64,000 nt of DNA, taken from positions 233,154 through 297,153 of the forward strand of contig NZ_HE611052.1 in assembly GCF_000285575.1 (NCBI RefSeq). Direction: 5' to 3'. Of the stretch, positions 53,210 through 62,238 are shown in pieces. Positions within the stretch are counted from its first letter, which is position 1. Each line of letters starts with the position of its first letter. The notes under the pieces are model-generated. The model worked only from the letters and a program-made list of their open reading frames with translations. It was not told the DNA's origin and searched no databases. Source of the DNA: Clostridium senegalense JC122. GTDB taxonomy: Bacteria; Bacillota; Clostridia; Clostridiales; Clostridiaceae. The translations under genes were made by a program, and so were the position numbers.

Positions 53210-54712
53210 TTGACTTTTTTAATTGGACTTTTAAAACTTTCACCAGTTGGAGTTCTTGTAGGCTTAATGATGTCTGGAATGGATGTTTTAATCGCTGCAC
53301 CACTTGCAACTTGTTGGGCAGCATTGATGGCATACTTGACAGAGAAAATTAAATTTAATGATCTTATTGATTGCGCTGTAGATAACGTAAAATCTATGCA
53401 ACTTGTTTTCTTTATACTTATGTTTGCATATGCTATGGCAGCTGCATTTATGGCTACTGGTGTAGGTGCTGCTATAGTTAATGTTGCATTAAAATTAGGA
53501 TTAACAGCTAGAACAGTTGCTGTTACAAGTTTTATAGTTACTTGTATTTTATCTGTTGCTACTGGAACGTCATGGGGTACTTTTGCCGCTTGTGCACCTA
53601 TATTCTTATGGCTTTCTCATATAGTTGACGGAAATGTTTTATTAACAGTTGCTGCTACTGCAGGTGGTTCTTGCTTTGGTGACAATATTGGACTTATATC
53701 TGATTGTACCGTTGTTAGTTCAGGTATTCAAAAGGTAGAAGTTATAGACAGGCTTAAAAACCAAGGTGTTTGGTCTATTATATGTCTAGTTATAACTGCT
53801 ATAATATTCTATTTCTTAAGTGCATATTTTGGACTTTCAAATGTTGCTTCTACCAATGCAGCTTCAGCTATAGATGCAATTCCTAAAGAAGTATGGGGTG
53901 TGTTGCAAGAACAACGTCCTGCTGCTGTAGATTTATTAAACCAAGTTAAATTAGGTGTTCCTATATACATGGTAATTCCTTTAATCCTTGTTATAGGTGC
54001 TGCTATAAAAGGTTTATCTACATTATCTTGTTTATTCTTAGGAATTATCTCTTCATTAATCTTAGGATTATTTGCAGGGACTACTTCTGTGCCTGAGTTT
54101 TTAGAGTTAGTAAAAGGTGGATTTTCCGAGGCAGGACAAACTGTAATTGTAATGATGATGTGGGTTGGTGCTTTTGGTGGTATAATGGCTAAAATGAAGG
54201 CCTTTGAACCTATTTCTAAGTTAGTTGTTTCTATTTCAAGAAATGTACGTCAGCTTATGTTTTGGAATGGTATACTTTCAATAGCTGGTAATATGCTTCT
54301 TGCAGATGAAATGGCGCAAATAGTTACTATTGGACCTATTATCAAAGATTTAGTTGAGGAAAATATTGAAGGTGATGAAGAAGCCATGTATCAATTACGT
54401 TTAAGAAATGCTACTTTTTCAAGTGCATTAGGCGTTTTTGGTTCTCAATTAATTGCATGGCATGTTTATTTAGGCTTTTATGTATCAATTGCCAATGCCG
54501 TATATCCATTATATAATTTCACACCAGTTGATTTTATAAAATATAATGTTATGGCATTTGTTGCAGTATTCTCATTATTGATTCTTACCGGTACTGGTCT
54601 CGATAGATTTATACCTTATTTCGGTATACCAAGAGAGCCACAGGTTAGACTTAAAAAGAAGTCTGCTTCTACAGATGACAATTATAACAATGAATTAGAA
54701 GCAACTTCATAA
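53210..54712 (+). CDS. nhaC: NhaC-family Na+/H+ antiporter, paralogue 1
   Basis: 500 residues, about 11-12 TM helices. CAVDNVKSMQLVFFILMFAYAMA, TGTSWGTFAACAPIFLWLSH, GGSCFGDNIGLISDCTVVSSG and DEMAQIVTIGPII are typical NhaC-family blocks. Substrates of individual members range from Na+/H+ exchange to metabolite antiport (e.g. malate/lactate). The start is TTG 53210 after GAGGGGGAA, the same arrangement as paralogue 2; a longer open frame starting at 53063 would begin inside the promoter. The C-terminus is a basic-then-acidic tail. Confidence 0.9.
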   Translation: MTFLIGLLKLSPVGVLVGLMMSGMDVLIAAPLATCWAALMAYLTEKIKFNDLIDCAVDNVKSMQLVFFILMFAYAMAAAFMATGVGAAIVNVALKLGLTARTVAVTSFIVTCILSVATGTSWGTFAACAPIFLWLSHIVDGNVLLTVAATAGGSCFGDNIGLISDCTVVSSGIQKVEVIDRLKNQGVWSIICLVITAIIFYFLSAYFGLSNVASTNAASAIDAIPKEVWGVLQEQRPAAVDLLNQVKLGVPIYMVIPLILVIGAAIKGLSTLSCLFLGIISSLILGLFAGTTSVPEFLELVKGGFSEAGQTVIVMMMWVGAFGGIMAKMKAFEPISKLVVSISRNVRQLMFWNGILSIAGNMLLADEMAQIVTIGPIIKDLVEENIEGDEEAMYQLRLRNATFSSALGVFGSQLIAWHVYLGFYVSIANAVYPLYNFTPVDFIKYNVMAFVAVFSLLILTGTGLDRFIPYFGIPREPQVRLKKKSASTDDNYNNELEATS

Positions 54713-54725
54713 TATATGTATGTAG

Positions 54726-54756
54726 AGCTAGCATTATGTAAATGCTAGCTTTTTTA
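54726..54756 (+). terminator. Terminator of nhaC 1
   Basis: Perfect 10-bp arms AGCTAGCATT / AATGCTAGCT, 5-nt loop, T-run at 54750-54756. It separates the two antiporter genes into independent units. Confidence 0.9.
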
Positions 54757-54875
54757 TTATTTTAATATATAACTTTTCTCTCTTATTTCATTATAAAATT
54801 ACATACAAAAATTCACTTTCAACATAATTCTGCCCTATTAATTATAGGTTTATAACTTTATTAACAAATTGTTAG

Positions 54876-54919
54876 AATTTTCTAAAGATATTGAATTTTT
54901 TTTTGTATGGCCTTATAAT
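54876..54919 (+). promoter_or_regulatory. CodY-like box and sigma-A promoter of nhaC 2
   Basis: AATTTTCTAAAGATA (54876-54890, 12/15 to the CodY consensus), then TTGAAT (54891-54896), a 17-bp spacer and TATAAT (54914-54919). Architecture and spacing are identical to the nhaC 1 promoter. The leader is about 155 nt. Confidence 0.55.
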
Positions 54920-55079
54920 CTACTTATAACCAAACCTTGTTTTAGCATTAAATGACTAGTTTATAAATATTCATATATATTTAACATAAAATATATGAAA
55001 TATTTTAACTCTACTTTTAATTCTAAAACAAACATACGCTTTAACCAAACTTTGACGTTATAAAAAGGGGGAGTTTATA

Positions 55080-56567
55080 TTGACTTTTAAAAAAATTATA
55101 ATTGGTTTTTTAAAATTATCTCCAGTATTTCTTTTAGCTGGTTTGATGATGATGAAAATGAATGCCTTAATGGCAGCACCACTTTCAACTCTTTATGCAG
55201 CTATAATTGCCACAATAACAGAAAAAATTGAATTTAATGAACTTGTTGACTGTGCTGTAGATAATGTAAAATCAATGCAACTTGTTTTCTTTATTCTAAT
55301 GTTTGCCTACGCTATGGCGTCTGCATTTATGTCTACTGGTGTTGGTGCATCAATAGTTAACTTAGCATTAGAACTTGGTCTTACTGCTAGAACTGTTGCT
55401 GTTACAGGATTTTTAGTTACTTCAATACTTTCAATTGCTACAGGTACTTCTTGGGGAACTTTTGCAGCCTGTGCTCCTATATTTTTATGGCTTTCTCATA
55501 TTGTTGATGGCAACATACTTATAACAGTGGCAGCTATAGCTGGTGGTTCTTGTTTTGGTGATAATATTGGTCTTATATCTGATACTACTGTTGTTAGTTC
55601 AGGTATACAAAATGTTGAAGTTATTGATAGAATTAAGCATCAAGGGGTTTGGTCTTTAAGCTGTTTAGTTGTAACAGCAATCTTATTTTATATAATTTCA
55701 TTAAAATTACCTACAACTGTATCTTCAGGAAGTGCTGCTATAGATGCAATTCCTAAGGAAGTTTGGGGTGTTTTAGAAGCACAAAAACCAGAAGCTGTAG
55801 ATTTACTAAACCAAGTTAAATCTGGAGTTCCATATTATATGATAATACCATTAATTCTTGTTATAGCAGCAGCTGTTAAAGGTATTCCAACACTTGCTTG
55901 TTTATCTATAGGTATTATATCCTCTTTAATATTAGGAACATTTGCTGGAACTACAAATTTAACAGACTTCTTAGCTTTAGTTCAAGGTGGATTTTCTGAA
56001 GCTGGTAGTTGGGTTATTGTAATGATGATGTGGGTTGGTGCTTTTGGTGGTATAATGGCTAAAATGAAAGCCTTTGAACCTTTATCAAGGCTTGTAGTTT
56101 TATTTTCAAGAAACGTACGCCAACTTATGTTCTGGAATGGTGTTCTTTCAATAGCTGGTAATGCACTTCTTGCAGATGAAATGGCACAAATAGTTACTAT
56201 TGGACCTATTATTAAAGAATTAGTTGAAGAAAATGTTGAAGGTGATGATGAAGCTATGTACAAGCTTCGTTTAAGAAATGCAACTTTTTCTGATGCATTA
56301 GGAGTTTTTGGATCTCAACTACTGCCATGGCATGTATATTTAACTTTTTATGCCGGCATAGCATCTGCTGTATATCCTCTTCGTCAATTTGCAGCAACTG
56401 ATTTTATAAAATATAACATTATGGCCTTTGTTGCAGTAATCTCTATACTTTTACTTACTCTTACTGGCCTTGATAGATTTATACCATTATTTAAATTACC
56501 ACGTGAACCTGAAGTTAAACTAAAAAAAAAATCATTGAATGATAATAATTCAATTTCAATAAATTAA
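55080..56567 (+). CDS. nhaC: NhaC-family Na+/H+ antiporter, paralogue 2
   Basis: 495 residues, closely related to paralogue 1 along the whole length: CAVDNVKSMQLVFFILMFAYAMA, GTSWGTFAACAPIFLWLSHIVDGN and GGSCFGDNIGLISDTTVVSSGIQ are nearly the same. They diverge most in the loop after GVWS and at both ends. The start is TTG 55080 after AGGGGGAG. Tandem duplication with separate promoters and terminators suggests either dosage or divergence of substrate; which ion or metabolite each moves is unknown. Confidence 0.9.
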   Translation: MTFKKIIIGFLKLSPVFLLAGLMMMKMNALMAAPLSTLYAAIIATITEKIEFNELVDCAVDNVKSMQLVFFILMFAYAMASAFMSTGVGASIVNLALELGLTARTVAVTGFLVTSILSIATGTSWGTFAACAPIFLWLSHIVDGNILITVAAIAGGSCFGDNIGLISDTTVVSSGIQNVEVIDRIKHQGVWSLSCLVVTAILFYIISLKLPTTVSSGSAAIDAIPKEVWGVLEAQKPEAVDLLNQVKSGVPYYMIIPLILVIAAAVKGIPTLACLSIGIISSLILGTFAGTTNLTDFLALVQGGFSEAGSWVIVMMMWVGAFGGIMAKMKAFEPLSRLVVLFSRNVRQLMFWNGVLSIAGNALLADEMAQIVTIGPIIKELVEENVEGDDEAMYKLRLRNATFSDALGVFGSQLLPWHVYLTFYAGIASAVYPLRQFAATDFIKYNIMAFVAVISILLLTLTGLDRFIPLFKLPREPEVKLKKKSLNDNNSISIN

Positions 56568-56589
56568 AATTTTAATATAATATTTTTTA

Positions 56590-56623
56590 AAAGGTACTTG
56601 AAATTAAAAGTTCAAGTACCTTT
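56590..56623 (+). terminator. Terminator of nhaC 2
   Basis: Perfect 13-bp arms AAAGGTACTTGAA / TTCAAGTACCTTT, 8-nt loop, T-run following. Confidence 0.9.
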
Positions 56624-56639
56624 TTATATAAAAAAACAA

Positions 56640-56662
56640 ACTATACTATACTATACTATACT
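56640..56662. repeat. Pentanucleotide tandem repeat (ACTAT)4-5
   Basis: Four full ACTAT units and a partial one in direct tandem, between the nhaC 2 terminator and the pdaA promoter region. No coding role. Confidence 0.9.
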
Positions 56663-56757
56663 TTCTACTTGTAAAAACTTAATATTTTCTCATTGTAATA
56701 AAATTCTTTAAATCTGTATAAACTAATATTATATTGTGTAGAAAGGAGAGTACTCAA

Positions 56758-57657
56758 ATGAAAAAAATTAGTAAATTACTGCCACTTACCCTTTCAGTTG
56801 CAGTTATTGGTTCTTGTGCTTTTTCATATTTTTCATACTTTAAACAATACTTACCTGAGAATAATGAAAAATATGAAATGGTAATGCAAACAATAAAAGC
56901 AGAAAAGGATAAAAATAATAAACCACTTGAGAAAAAAGAAAAAACAGCTAAAAAGATGGATACTAATGTAGATAACACCTGTATTGACTGGTGGTTTGTT
57001 CCCAATGGAAATCATGAAGCTCCACGTCTGAATGATAAATTATCTTTTAAATTCGAAGATTATGATGCACACTGTCTTGGAGATACTTCTAAAAAAGTTT
57101 TATATTTAACCTTTGATGAAGGTTATGAAAATGGTTATACTGATAAAATTCTTGATACTTTAAAAGAAAATGATGTAAAAGCAATCTTTTTTGTTACCTT
57201 ACCTTATATCAGAGATAATCAAGATATCATAAAAAGAATGGTAGATGAAGGTCATATTGTTGGAAACCACTCTAACCATCACCCTTCTATGCCTGAAGTA
57301 GCCACTGATGAAAGTAAATTCAATAAAGAGTTTACTGATGTAGAAGAATTATTTACTGAAATTACAGGAACTGAAATGCCTAAATTTTTTAGACCACCGA
57401 TGGGCAAATATTCACAACGTAGTTTAGCTATGACTAAAAATTTAGGTTATAAAACTGTATTTTGGAGTTTTGCTTATCATGATTGGGATATTAATAATCA
57501 ACCTGAACCTGAAAAAGCAAAGAAAAAAATTTTAGATGGTTTACATAATGGTTCTATAATGCTTATACATGCTGTCTCTAAAACAAATAATGAAATTTTA
57601 GGAGACGTTATAAAAGAAGCAAAACAACAAGGTTATACTTTTGAACTTTTAGAATAA
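56758..57657 (+). CDS. pdaA: Delta-lactam-biosynthetic de-N-acetylase PdaA
   Basis: 299 residues: signal-anchor segment at about 5-24, a Lys/Glu-rich linker, the PdaA-specific CIDWWFVPNGNHEAPRL block, then a NodB deacetylase domain with LYLTFDEGYENGYT (DEG in place of DDG, normal for PdaA), VGNHSNHHPSMP (metal His), FFRPPMGKYS and FWSFAYHDWD. It deacetylates MurNAc during formation of muramic delta-lactam in spore cortex. The start is ATG 56758 with AAAGGAG before it. Supports a spore-forming host. Confidence 0.94.
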   Translation: MKKISKLLPLTLSVAVIGSCAFSYFSYFKQYLPENNEKYEMVMQTIKAEKDKNNKPLEKKEKTAKKMDTNVDNTCIDWWFVPNGNHEAPRLNDKLSFKFEDYDAHCLGDTSKKVLYLTFDEGYENGYTDKILDTLKENDVKAIFFVTLPYIRDNQDIIKRMVDEGHIVGNHSNHHPSMPEVATDESKFNKEFTDVEELFTEITGTEMPKFFRPPMGKYSQRSLAMTKNLGYKTVFWSFAYHDWDINNQPEPEKAKKKILDGLHNGSIMLIHAVSKTNNEILGDVIKEAKQQGYTFELLE

Positions 57658-57705
57658 AAAAAAGATGCCTAAAAATGTTTACTCATTTTCCTAGGCATCT
57701 TTTTT
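57658..57705. terminator. Bidirectional terminator
   Basis: Perfect 14-bp arms AAAAAAGATGCCTA / TAGGCATCTTTTTT, 20-nt loop, between pdaA (+) and the DUF1292 gene (-). Confidence 0.9.
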
Positions 57706-57706
57706 A

Positions 57707-57967
57707 TTATTCATTCATTTCTTCATCGAATAATCTATCATATTCAGCTACTACAGCTTCAAATTCTTTTTCATCTTCAACTTCAGTAAGCTCGTATTTC
57801 TCGCCTTCCATATTTACAATTTTATATATGTAAGCATCATCTGAGTTGTCTAGTGGCGCTAATAATAAATATGTATTGCCATTTAATTCTATTCTATCTA
57901 CCTCTTCTAATTCAACAACTTCTTTTGTCTCTGGGTCTATGAATTTCATTCTCTTTTTTAATTCCAT
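57707..57967 (-). CDS. DUF1292 protein (YrzB-like)
   Basis: 86 residues, acidic. FIDPETKEVVELEEVDRIELNGNTYLLLAPLD, YIYKIV and EEFEAV-type C-terminus match DUF1292. Often found near Holliday-junction resolvase or alaS genes, but not here. Function unknown. AAAGGAG precedes the ATG at 57967. Confidence 0.9.
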   Translation of the reverse strand: MELKKRMKFIDPETKEVVELEEVDRIELNGNTYLLLAPLDNSDDAYIYKIVNMEGEKYELTEVEDEKEFEAVVAEYDRLFDEEMNE

Positions 57968-58162
57968 TTTTATTTCTCCTTTATGTATACATAATTTGAC
58001 TATAAGACAATTTCAATAAAATAATAGATTAAATCACTTATAAATTCTATAACTTTCTATTACTTTTTCATGCCTAACTTCCTTTTTAAATCATAGTAAC
58101 AATTATATACTATTAGTATTTATTTAACAACGAATTTATTACAATTATGTTAAATCATTTAT

Positions 58163-59506
58163 CTACTTATTATTTTTTATATAAATTAATATTTCATTAA
58201 TTAATATCTTTCTTTCATTTAATGAAGGGTCCTTTAAAACCTTTTCTAAAAGATTATTTAAAATATTTCCTATTTCTTTTCCTGGCTTTATACCACATTG
58301 TATAATATCGTCTCCTGTTATCTGTAAATCCTTAACATTAAGAGGTTCATTTGCTGTTATAATTTTATTACACATACTTTTCATATTTAAGATGTCATCA
58401 TATCCTCTATAATCTTTATGCGATGCTAACCTATCTGCTATCATTAGTGAAAAAATTAAATTCAGATTTTCTTGTCCAACTTCATTTATATATTTCTTAA
58501 TTTTATATTTATTATTTCCTTTTATAACTCTCATGTGATTTTTCACTAAATTTATTACTGTTTTCTTAATTTTATTATCAAATTTTAATCTTTCTAATAT
58601 ACTTTTACAAATTTTCGCTCCTTCAGCCTCATGAAAATAAAAATGTCCACCTTTTTCATCTAAAGTAAATGTCTTAGGCTTACCTATATCATGAAGTAAT
58701 GCTGCTAATCTCAAAGAAATATTATTTTCCACATTATCTAACACTTCCATAGTGTGATAATAAATGTCTTTATCATGATATTTACTTTGTTGATTAAATC
58801 CTACAAGATATATTATCTCTGGGATAATATATTCCATTAGTTTTAAGTTAACTAATTCATTTATCCCTTTAGACGGTATATCACTTATTAAAATTTTCTT
58901 TAATTCTTCTGTAATTCTTTCTACACTTATATTTTTTATTAATGAGCTTCTACTCAATATAGCATCCTTAGTTTCATCTTCTATTTTAAAATTTAACTGG
59001 GTGCTAAATCTAATTGCTCTTAGCATTCTAAGTCCATCTTCATTAAAACGATCATTTGCATTACCAATAGCTCTTATTATACCTTTATTCAAATCTTCTC
59101 TACCATGAAAAAAATCCATTAATCCGACATAATTATTATAAGCCATTGCATTTATAGTGAAATCTCTTCTTTTTAAGTCTTCTTTCAAATTTTCTGTAAA
59201 AAAAACCTTACTAGGTCTTCTATTATCTAAATAATCTCCTTCAATTCTATAAGTTGTAATTTCATAATTAATATTATTTAAAACTAAGGTAATTGTTCCA
59301 TGTTGAATACCAGTTTCTATAACTTTTAATTTTAAGCTCTGAAAAATTTCTTTCACTTTATTAGGTTTAGCATTAGTAGTTATATCATAATCATTAGGCT
59401 TTTTCCCTAAAATATCATCTCTAACACAACCACCTACAACAAAAGCCTCATATCCTTTTTTGTATAAAGTGTCTATTATAAATTCCACATCTTTAGGTAA
59501 AAACAA
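58163..59506 (-). CDS. CCA tRNA nucleotidyltransferase / poly(A) polymerase family
   Basis: 447 residues. The class II nucleotidyltransferase core is VGGCVRDDILGKKPNDYDITTNA (GG...DxD), with RRDFTINAMAYN and RALRAIRFSTQL; an HD phosphohydrolase domain follows (RLAALLHDIGKPKTF, EAEGAKICKSILERL). HD-containing members are often CCA-adding enzymes that mature or repair tRNA 3' ends; poly(A) polymerase is the alternative. The start is TTG 59506, 7 nt after AGGGGGGG. Monocistronic. Confidence 0.9.
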   Translation of the reverse strand: MFLPKDVEFIIDTLYKKGYEAFVVGGCVRDDILGKKPNDYDITTNAKPNKVKEIFQSLKLKVIETGIQHGTITLVLNNINYEITTYRIEGDYLDNRRPSKVFFTENLKEDLKRRDFTINAMAYNNYVGLMDFFHGREDLNKGIIRAIGNANDRFNEDGLRMLRAIRFSTQLNFKIEDETKDAILSRSSLIKNISVERITEELKKILISDIPSKGINELVNLKLMEYIIPEIIYLVGFNQQSKYHDKDIYYHTMEVLDNVENNISLRLAALLHDIGKPKTFTLDEKGGHFYFHEAEGAKICKSILERLKFDNKIKKTVINLVKNHMRVIKGNNKYKIKKYINEVGQENLNLIFSLMIADRLASHKDYRGYDDILNMKSMCNKIITANEPLNVKDLQITGDDIIQCGIKPGKEIGNILNNLLEKVLKDPSLNERKILINEILIYIKNNK

Positions 59507-59558
59507 AAAAATCCCCCCCTACTAATCAATAAATATATATTTTATTACTGATTATTTA

Positions 59559-60440
59559 CTAGTATTTTGCTCTTAAAAATTGTATTACATATTCATCACA
59601 ATTTAAAGCTCTAAACTCATACCCTTCATTTTTAAGGGTTTCTATTATATAGGACAATGCGTATACTGTTGTTTTTTTTGTAGGTGCATCATGCATTAAT
59701 ATTATTGGAGAATCAAATTTTCTTGCTCCCTCTAAAGTCCTTTTAATTATGTAATCTACACCCATTGTAGTTCCATTAGCATCACCAGAATCAACATTCC
59801 AATCAAAATATGTTATATTTTTATCTATTAAACATTTACTAAGATCTATCATTATATCATTATGATATCTATTACTAACCGTATTATTGCTTCCGCCTGG
59901 GAACCTAGCTATTTCCATATCATAATTACATTTTTCTTTAATAAAACATTGCATTTTATCAAAATCCTGAGAAAAATTTTCAACAGAGTTATAAATATAT
60001 TTATAATCATGGCTATAAGTATGATTACCTATAGCATGACCTCTTCTTATTATATCATTATATGTGTTTATAGAAAGTTCGTCTTCATGACCAACAACAA
60101 AAAATGTAGCTTTAGCATCATATTTATCTAATATATCTAATATTTTAGATGTATTATCACTTGGGCCATCATCAAAAGTCAGATATACAATTTTTTCATC
60201 TTTTTCATTGCATATGTAATATGAAACAGCTCTGTCCTCATCTTTTGCTTTTACAGCTTGTATAATTTCTTTGCTATTTTTAGGTTTATATATATCTTTA
60301 TTATATTTATATAAATCATTATTAAAAACTTTAGTTGTTTTTAACCTTTTCTCATCTAAATTTTTATAATTTATTATTCCAAATAAGGTTACTACAAATG
60401 CTATCGCAATAATTAAAATGTTATAATATTTTCTTCTCAT
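59559..60440 (-). CDS. Polysaccharide deacetylase (NodB-domain) membrane protein
   Basis: 293 residues with an N-terminal TM (about 5-23) and a canonical NodB domain: VYLTFDDGPSDNTSKIL (catalytic Asp), AIGNHTYSHDY (metal His), RFPGGSNN, FDWNVDSGDA and IILMHDA. It deacetylates peptidoglycan GlcNAc/MurNAc or another exported glycan (PgdA/PdaB-like); the target is unknown. The start is ATG 60440 after GAAGGGAT; the upstream TTG at 60458 overlaps that RBS. It is distinct from pdaA in catalytic motifs. Confidence 0.9.
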   Translation of the reverse strand: MRRKYYNILIIAIAFVVTLFGIINYKNLDEKRLKTTKVFNNDLYKYNKDIYKPKNSKEIIQAVKAKDEDRAVSYYICNEKDEKIVYLTFDDGPSDNTSKILDILDKYDAKATFFVVGHEDELSINTYNDIIRRGHAIGNHTYSHDYKYIYNSVENFSQDFDKMQCFIKEKCNYDMEIARFPGGSNNTVSNRYHNDIMIDLSKCLIDKNITYFDWNVDSGDANGTTMGVDYIIKRTLEGARKFDSPIILMHDAPTKKTTVYALSYIIETLKNEGYEFRALNCDEYVIQFLRAKY

Positions 60441-60593
60441 ATAATCCCTTCTTCTCAATTTTTATTTTATCTATTAAATATTCTTTTTTAGTTTACCTAA
60501 TTTATATTAATTTATTCTTTTCATATATGCTTAATAATATAAAAAGCTATCTAAGAATAAATTTACTTGTATTCTTAAATAACTTTCTATATA

Positions 60594-61049
60594 TTATACT
60601 AAATGAAAATAATAATCCCTTATCTTTAAATATCTGTTTTTATTTGTTCTAAAATCATAATATGGAACTCTAGAGCAAGATCTATAATGAATACATTGTA
60701 ATTTTTCATCAAAATAAAACTCTATATCATCATGATATCTTAATAATGGTGTTGTTGATACTGCATAAATGTAGTCATATTCAACCCTTAATACCAATAT
60801 CCCTCCTATACAGTTTAATACCTTTACTATTTTTTCTTTTGACTCTTCTAAATCCCCTTTAAAAGGCAAAGTTTCAACCCTTTTATTATGGTAAATCGTT
60901 TCTGTTGACACTGCACTTGGCCTATTAGGTATCTCATGTAATCTTCCCTTAACTATACCTAAGTTTTTAGGTTTTACTATATTTCTACTTATTATTGTTG
61001 ATACTGATGCTATACCTAATCCTAATAAAATTAAATTTCTTTTTTTCAA
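60594..61049 (-). CDS. DUF1499 protein
   Basis: 151 residues. A short hydrophobic N-terminus (residues 5-20) precedes a DUF1499 domain, recognised by PNRPSAVSTE near residue 41, VEYDYIYAVSTTPLLRYHDDIEFYF and IHYRSCSRVPYYDFRTNKNRY. Function unknown. The start is TTG 61049, after AAAGGTG. A hairpin for the upstream dipeptidase gene lies at 61119-61167. Confidence 0.85.
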   Translation of the reverse strand: MKKRNLILLGLGIASVSTIISRNIVKPKNLGIVKGRLHEIPNRPSAVSTETIYHNKRVETLPFKGDLEESKEKIVKVLNCIGGILVLRVEYDYIYAVSTTPLLRYHDDIEFYFDEKLQCIHYRSCSRVPYYDFRTNKNRYLKIRDYYFHLV

Positions 61050-61118
61050 TTAATATCACACCTTTAATAAAAAAATATATATATCTATTAATGTGCTCAT
61101 TTATTTAAAAATTATAAA

Positions 61119-61167
61119 AAATAACTGAATATAGATAAAAATATATTTTTATCTATACTCAGTTATT
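61119..61167 (-). terminator. Terminator of the dipeptidase gene
   Basis: Long, nearly perfect stem (AAATAACTGA.TATAGATAAAA with TTTTATCTATA.TCAGTTATTT) 8 nt past the stop at 61175, with TTTTTATAA on the minus strand. Confidence 0.8.
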
Positions 61168-61174
61168 TATAATA

Positions 61175-62110
61175 TTATTTTAAAGTTTCTTTTAAAACAT
61201 TTTTTACATTTTTAAAAAATATTTTTTCAATATCACTTTCTTTTAATCCTTCTTTTTTAAGGGCATATGCTAAATTATTCATTTCACTTGTATTTTTTAT
61301 TTCAACTTCATTTTCTATACCATCAAAATCAGAACCAAGTGCTACTATACCTATTCCTCCTACATTTACTATATGTTTTATATGATTTATCATTTGAGAT
61401 ATTTTAGCTTCTTCACTTTCCCCTAAAAAAACACTGCAAAAATTTATTCCCATAACTCCACCTTTTAAAGCAAGTTTTTTTATCATATCATCAGTTAAAT
61501 TTCTTGGATGATTAGTAATAGTTCTTGCATTAGAATGTGACGCTATAAATGGTTTTTTACATATATCTACTAAATCATAAAACCCTTTATCTGACAAATG
61601 AGAGCAGTCTGGTATAATACCAAAGTGTTCCATAGCCTCAACAACTTCTTTTCCTTTATCTGTTAATCCATTATCCTTATATACAAATTCAAAATTAGGA
61701 TATCCTAAGGAGTTTTTATAGTTCCATGTAAGAGTTATAAGTCTTATTCCTAACTTATAAACCTCTTCTACCATATCAATATTGTCTTTTAAAACTTCCC
61801 CCTCTTCTATAGTCAAGAAAGCCCCTACCTTATTTTCTAAATTACACTTTTCTAATTCCTTAAGGTTAGTAACTATCTGGATTTTATCTTTATTTTTGCT
61901 TACTTCATATATAAAATTATCATACTGATTTTTAAATTCTAAAAATGGATCTTTTTTATTATCTAATTCCACAAAAAAAGCAAAAAACTGAGCTAACCCG
62001 CCACCTTTTATTAATTTTTCTATACTTACTTTACATTCACTTTCTCTTAAATCTAAACCTTCATATAACATTCTACTTGCTGTATCACAATGTAAATCAA
62101 TATATGCCAT
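61175..62110 (-). CDS. Membrane-dipeptidase family (M19) peptidase
   Basis: 311 residues, renal-dipeptidase fold. YIDLHCDTASRML (HxD), FLTIEEGE (bridging Glu), IPDCSHLS and FIASHSNARTI (metal His), HPRNLTDD and LGSDFDGIE supply the binuclear zinc site. It hydrolyses dipeptides, including D-amino-acid types. No signal peptide, so cytoplasmic here. The start is ATG 62110; the ATG three codons earlier has its RBS overlapping. Upstream lies the ABC transporter in the same orientation, separated by ~128 nt. Confidence 0.92.
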   Translation of the reverse strand: MAYIDLHCDTASRMLYEGLDLRESECKVSIEKLIKGGGLAQFFAFFVELDNKKDPFLEFKNQYDNFIYEVSKNKDKIQIVTNLKELEKCNLENKVGAFLTIEEGEVLKDNIDMVEEVYKLGIRLITLTWNYKNSLGYPNFEFVYKDNGLTDKGKEVVEAMEHFGIIPDCSHLSDKGFYDLVDICKKPFIASHSNARTITNHPRNLTDDMIKKLALKGGVMGINFCSVFLGESEEAKISQMINHIKHIVNVGGIGIVALGSDFDGIENEVEIKNTSEMNNLAYALKKEGLKESDIEKIFFKNVKNVLKETLK

Positions 62111-62238
62111 ATAATCCATCCCCTTCTTTTAAACTAATTTTAATTATAAGGTTTCAACTTACCCTTTTTAAACTTATATACTCTAAATTTGAGCTTGTAT
62201 CTATATAATTTTACCACTTATTTCTAAAAACTGTATAG

